Source: SIG480 sp045539475 (GTDB lineage: Bacteria; Bacillota; Clostridia; Oscillospirales; JAAYXM01). Taken from it: a stretch of 44,871 nt of DNA. The DNA lies in the NCBI GenBank assembly GCA_045539475.1, contig JAZQFJ010000035.1:1-44871 (forward strand), written 5' to 3'. Below, in pieces: positions 41,666 through 44,871 of the stretch. Under the pieces are notes generated by a model that saw only the letters and a list, made by a program, of their open reading frames with translations, was not told where the DNA came from and made no database searches. The position numbers and the translations under genes are program-made. The first letter of the stretch is position 1. Each line of letters opens with the position of its first letter.

Positions 41666-43078
41666 ATGCAGGCATTTCTCGACTCACTCTTGGCGATGGT
41701 CCAGAAGGCAAACGGCTTTCTTGCGGACTACATTCTCATCATTATGCTCGTGGGAGCAGGTCTCTTCTTCACGGTAAAAACCCGTTTTGTTCAGGTTCGC
41801 TGCTTTGGCGAAGGAATGAAGAAGGTTTTCGGCAACATCAAGCTTTTCGGTAACAAAGACGGCAGCGGGCTTACTTCGTTTCAGGCACTTGCTACTGCAA
41901 TTGCAGCACAGGTAGGTACCGGCAACATCGTCGGTGCATCGGGTGCGATACTCGTCGGAGGTCCCGGTGCTATCTTCTGGATGTGGATTATCGCATTTTT
42001 GGGTATGGCTACGATTTATGCAGAAGCGGTTCTTGCTCAGGAAACCCGTGTTTCTGATGCAAACGGCGAAATCCACGGCGGTCCGGTTTACTACATAAAA
42101 AAAGCGTTTCCCAACGGCTTTGGCACATTTCTTGCGGTTTTCTTTGCGGTAGCAATCACGGTTGCTCTCGGATTCTTTGGCTCAATGGTACAGTCAAACT
42201 CCATCGCAGAGTCATGCTACACAGCATTCCGTATTGACGGATGGATTATCGGTATCATAGTTGCCGCAGTATCCGCGTTCATTTTCATCGGCGGAGTAAA
42301 GAGACTCGCATCCGTTACGGAAAAGCTTGTTCCGATAATGGCTTGCCTCTTCCTCATCGGAGGTCTCGTAGTGCTTGTTGCACGCATCAAATACATCCCG
42401 GAAACCGTTGGCGCAATATTCAAGTATGCATTTACGCCCGATGCGCTCATCGGCGGCGGAATCGGTTATGCTCTCAAAACGGCAATCAGCCAGGGCGCAA
42501 AGCGCGGTCTCTTCTCGAATGAAGCAGGTATGGGTTCAACTCCGCATGCACACGCAATGGCAGATGTCGAGAAACCGCATGACCAGGGCTGTGTTGCAAT
42601 GGTAGGCGTGTTTATTGATACATTTATTGTTCTTACCATGACGGCTCTTGTTGTTATATCAACCCTTTATGTCGGTGAGGGCGGGCTTCTTGCAAGCGGA
42701 GATTATGTTGCGGCAATTGAAGCTCAGGGTATTATGAAAACGAACGCAATGCAGATGGCTGTCGGCAGTGTGTTCGGCACAAGCTTCGGTAATATGTTTA
42801 TTGCAATTTGTCTTTTGTTCTTTGCATATTCAACCATTATCGGCTGGAACTTCTTCGGCAAGATTAACGTTCAGTATCTCACAAAGAACAGCAAGGCAGC
42901 AGTTGTAATTTATTCCGTTATTGCAATAGTATTCATTTTCCTTGGTACGCTTCTCTCAAATGACCTTGTATGGGAGCTTACGGACTTCTTTAACTACCTT
43001 ATGGTTATCCCGAACGTAATTGCGCTTATTGCGCTTTGGAAGGTTGTTGCAAAATCTGCCTGCGGAAATAAACAATAG
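41666..43078 (+). CDS. Sodium:glycine/alanine symporter (AGCS family), glycine-riboswitch controlled
   Basis: A 470-residue inner-membrane carrier with about 11 helices. Family signatures: FFTVKTRFVQVRCFGEGM, AAQVGTGNIVGASGAILVGGPGAIFWMW, GGPVYYIKKAF, and GAKRGLFSNEAGMGSTPHAHAMADV. The start is ATG 41666 with CAGGAGGA 7 nt upstream; a longer frame from 41564 lies inside the riboswitch expression platform. The preceding glycine aptamer makes glycine the likely substrate or signal: uptake or overflow linked to glycine level. It is a paralogue of the carrier at 15.9 kb, which has no riboswitch. Confidence 0.94.
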   Translation: MQAFLDSLLAMVQKANGFLADYILIIMLVGAGLFFTVKTRFVQVRCFGEGMKKVFGNIKLFGNKDGSGLTSFQALATAIAAQVGTGNIVGASGAILVGGPGAIFWMWIIAFLGMATIYAEAVLAQETRVSDANGEIHGGPVYYIKKAFPNGFGTFLAVFFAVAITVALGFFGSMVQSNSIAESCYTAFRIDGWIIGIIVAAVSAFIFIGGVKRLASVTEKLVPIMACLFLIGGLVVLVARIKYIPETVGAIFKYAFTPDALIGGGIGYALKTAISQGAKRGLFSNEAGMGSTPHAHAMADVEKPHDQGCVAMVGVFIDTFIVLTMTALVVISTLYVGEGGLLASGDYVAAIEAQGIMKTNAMQMAVGSVFGTSFGNMFIAICLLFFAYSTIIGWNFFGKINVQYLTKNSKAAVVIYSVIAIVFIFLGTLLSNDLVWELTDFFNYLMVIPNVIALIALWKVVAKSACGNKQ

Positions 43079-43091
43079 CTTTTTTAAAATT

Positions 43092-43116
43092 CCGGACACC
43101 GGGTTTCGGTGTCCGG
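43092..43116 (+). terminator. Terminator after the AGCS symporter
   Basis: A 10-bp stem (CCGGACACCG / CGGTGTCCGG) with loop GGTTT, then AGAAGTTTTTT. Confidence 0.9.
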
Positions 43117-43138
43117 AGAAGTTTTTTCAAGTAAAGTA

Positions 43139-43167
43139 TTGGCAAATTAAACATTTTATGGTATACT
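43139..43167 (+). promoter_or_regulatory. Sigma-A promoter for putP
   Basis: TTGGCA (43139-43144), a 17-nt spacer, TATACT (43162-43167), 33 nt before ATG 43201. Confidence 0.78.
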
Positions 43168-43200
43168 TATGCATATTGATTTTTAAAGGAGAATAGGAAA

Positions 43201-44658
43201 ATGACAGAAATTATAGTTTTTTCAATCTATCTGCTCTGTATGCTCGGAATCGGCGTGTTTTTCTTCTTCCGTGATCGTAACGGCGGAGAGAAGAGCTTCT
43301 TCCTCGGCGGCAGACAGATGGGACCGTGGGTTTCCGCACTTTCTGCGGGAGCTTCGGACATGAGCGCATGGGTGCTTATGGGGCTTCCTACAGCAATTTA
43401 TGCCGCGGGGCTCGGTCAGGTATGGGTTTCGGTAGGTCTTGCGATTGGCTACACGATTTCATGGCTTGTTCAGGCTCCTCGCCTTCGCAAGTTCTCAATC
43501 GTGGCGAATGACTCTATCACCATTCCTCAATACCTTACAAACCGCTTTCTTTCAAAATCACGTGCATTGCAGATTCTTTGTGCAATAGTTTTTCTTGTTG
43601 CATATACGGTTTACTGTGCATCAAGCATCAAGGCATGCGGAACTCTTTTTAATACAGTTTTAGGTATTGATGCTCAGGTTGCAATGTACATAGCGGCATT
43701 CATCATTATCGGATACACCTTCCTCGGCGGTTTCTCCGCAGTTTGCTGGACGGACTTTTTCCAGGGACTTCTCATTCTCGGTTCTATGTTTATCGCTCCG
43801 ATATTTGCGGCGTTTGTTCTTGATGCATCGACTATGGCGGGCAATATGGCAACGCTTGAGGTTAATTTCTGGAATCCGATTGCAAGCTGGAAGGAAATCG
43901 TTTCCGGTCTTGCATGGGGTATTGGCTACTTCGGTATGCCGCATATTATAATCCGTTATATGTCTCTCCGCTCACAGAAGGAGCTTAAAAAATCAGCAAA
44001 AATCGGTATAACATGGACAGCTCTTATCGTTCTTTTTGCTGCAATTATCGGCATCGTAGGACGTCTCTTCCTCGGATATGATGAAACAATTAATGCAAAT
44101 GAGCTTGTATTCATTGAAATGGTACGTAAGATATTCCCGCCGCTTCTTTCCGGTGTGCTTCTTTCGGCTATTCTTGCTGCATCTATGAGCACGGCAGACA
44201 GCCAGCTTCTTGCGGCATCCTCTGCATTTGCAAGTGATGTTTACAAGCCCGTTCTCCGGAAGAATAAAGCAAGTGATAAGGAACTTTTGTGGGTTGGACG
44301 CTTTGTTGTTCTTGCTGTTGCGGTCATTGCACTTTTAATTGCGGCAAATCCTGCATCTGCCTCCATTATGGGGCTTGTTTCCAATGCGTGGGGTGTGTTC
44401 GGTGCCGCGTTCGGACCGACCATTATGCTCTCCCTTTTCTGGAAGCGCTTTAATTTCAAGGGTGCTGTTGCGGGTATTATCACCGGCGCAGTAGTCGATA
44501 TCTGCTGGCTTGCGTTCCTCAGCAGCACGGGAATATATGAAATTCTTCCGGGTGCCGTTGCAAGTCTTATTGTTGCTGTTGCGGTAACTCTTGTAACTAA
44601 GAAGCCGCCGCAAGAGGTTGAAAAGCTCTTTGACGATGCAGTTGCTTACAACGAATAA
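43201..44658 (+). CDS. putP: Sodium/proline symporter
   Basis: A 485-residue SSS-family carrier with about 13 helices. Diagnostic: FFLGGRQMGPWVSALSAGASDMSAWVLMGLP at the N terminus, the Na+-site helix, VYCASSIKACGTLF, WGIGYFGMPHIIIRYMSLRS, and SAILAASMSTADSQLLAASSAF with the conserved Ser-Thr of the Na2 site. It imports proline with Na+. Length matches PutP (~500). SD AAAGGAG precedes ATG 43201. It is a single-gene transcript with its own promoter, next to the glycine carrier; together they suggest use of amino acids (for example Stickland-type pairs), which is only an inference. Confidence 0.94.
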   Translation: MTEIIVFSIYLLCMLGIGVFFFFRDRNGGEKSFFLGGRQMGPWVSALSAGASDMSAWVLMGLPTAIYAAGLGQVWVSVGLAIGYTISWLVQAPRLRKFSIVANDSITIPQYLTNRFLSKSRALQILCAIVFLVAYTVYCASSIKACGTLFNTVLGIDAQVAMYIAAFIIIGYTFLGGFSAVCWTDFFQGLLILGSMFIAPIFAAFVLDASTMAGNMATLEVNFWNPIASWKEIVSGLAWGIGYFGMPHIIIRYMSLRSQKELKKSAKIGITWTALIVLFAAIIGIVGRLFLGYDETINANELVFIEMVRKIFPPLLSGVLLSAILAASMSTADSQLLAASSAFASDVYKPVLRKNKASDKELLWVGRFVVLAVAVIALLIAANPASASIMGLVSNAWGVFGAAFGPTIMLSLFWKRFNFKGAVAGIITGAVVDICWLAFLSSTGIYEILPGAVASLIVAVAVTLVTKKPPQEVEKLFDDAVAYNE

Positions 44659-44676
44659 TTAAAACGGATATGGATT

Positions 44677-44700
44677 CACCCGCCGCATTTGCGGCGGGTG
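44677..44700. terminator. GC-rich hairpin after putP, lacking a U-tract
   Basis: A perfect 10-bp stem (CACCCGCCGC / GCGGCGGGTG) with loop ATTT. It is followed by ACAGACTGTCG rather than a T-run, at the probable end of an insertion sequence. Confidence 0.65.
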
Positions 44701-44728
44701 ACAGACTGTCGAAGAACCTGAGTATGCG

Positions 44729-44871
44729 TTAAGCAAACATCGGGTTCTTCTTCGTTTTTATTGAAAATACGATAAAACCGAGCATTTTTGAAGGTATATT
44801 ATTCGCCTTCCATTTCCACTTTGCAAGCTTTTTAAGATTCATGGATGCAAACTTAAGCCTTACCCAGTTTG
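44729..44871 (-). mobile_element. C-terminal end of an IS1182-type transposase (cut by window edge)
   Basis: Frame 3 of the minus strand gives 46 residues to a TAA stop at 44731-44729: VRLKFASMNLKKLAKWKW, then SKMLGFIVFSIKTKKNPMFA. The first piece (R-x-KF-A/C-x-MNLKK-LA-KW) is the typical C-terminal end of IS1182/DDE transposases in Firmicutes. A hairpin with 11-bp arms (44711-44721 / 44740-44750) spans the stop. The element's left end probably falls near 44701. The rest lies outside the window, so intactness cannot be judged. Confidence 0.75.

Overview
The window looks like a chromosome segment from a Gram-positive, endospore-forming Clostridia-type bacterium. The evidence is purine-rich Shine-Dalgarno sequences with frequent TTG/GTG starts, a T-box leader, a glycine riboswitch, a full WalRK/YycHI/WalJ/RlmH cluster, and sporulation genes (YunB, a SpoIIQ-like LytM protein, a SpoVB/MurJ-type flippase). 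An anaerobic gut-type Oscillospiraceae/Christensenellales relative is my best guess, but it rests on general resemblance only. No CRISPR array, rRNA or tRNA was seen. The only clear mobile element is the tail of an IS1182-type transposase at the right edge.

Layout. 1-4.5 kb: an AraC regulator diverges from a hexuronate module: a cytosolic discoidin-like domain fused in frame to KduI, then KduD/gluconate 5-dehydrogenase. A convergent creatininase-family hydrolase follows. 4.6-11.1 kb: pncB, then on the minus strand rhuM-metF-(MetH activation domain)-metH, a split B12-dependent methionine synthase system with 4-nt overlaps. 11.3-21.7 kb: yunB, a 340-bp non-coding stretch with a two-copy hairpin-rich repeat, a DMT transporter, ligA, a YcxB-like protein, an AGCS symporter, a strongly divergent OMP-decarboxylase-like gene, a GNAT, a flippase and an SLH surface protein. 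21.8-23.7 kb (minus): a DeoR regulator with an OPA-type transporter. 23.9-34.3 kb: thiI-cinA-NUDIX-walR-walK-yycH-yycI, then murA (own promoter), walJ and rlmH. 34.4-37.0 kb: phosphoglucomutase and the SpoIIQ-like protein. 37.1-41.3 kb (minus): a leucine T-box leader, a LeuA paralogue lacking the recognisable catalytic and metal motifs, and a TIM-barrel/acyl-CoA-synthetase fusion. 41.4-44.7 kb: a glycine riboswitch with an AGCS symporter, then PutP.

The most unusual unit is 37.1-41.3 kb. A consensus promoter and a T-box with a CUC (Leu) specifier control a protein that keeps the LeuA leucine-sensing domain but has lost the HxH and GxGERxGN motifs. Two bases downstream lies an 819-residue fusion of a sugar-isomerase-like barrel to a complete acyl-CoA/AMP ligase. 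I infer a leucine-starvation-responsive module, perhaps activating a branched-chain acid, but the function is unproven. Other points of note are the kduI fusion with a strong internal ribosome-binding site, a Shine-Dalgarno buried in a hairpin with a sigma-F-like promoter before the SpoIIQ-like gene, and an altered catalytic loop in the OMP-decarboxylase homologue.
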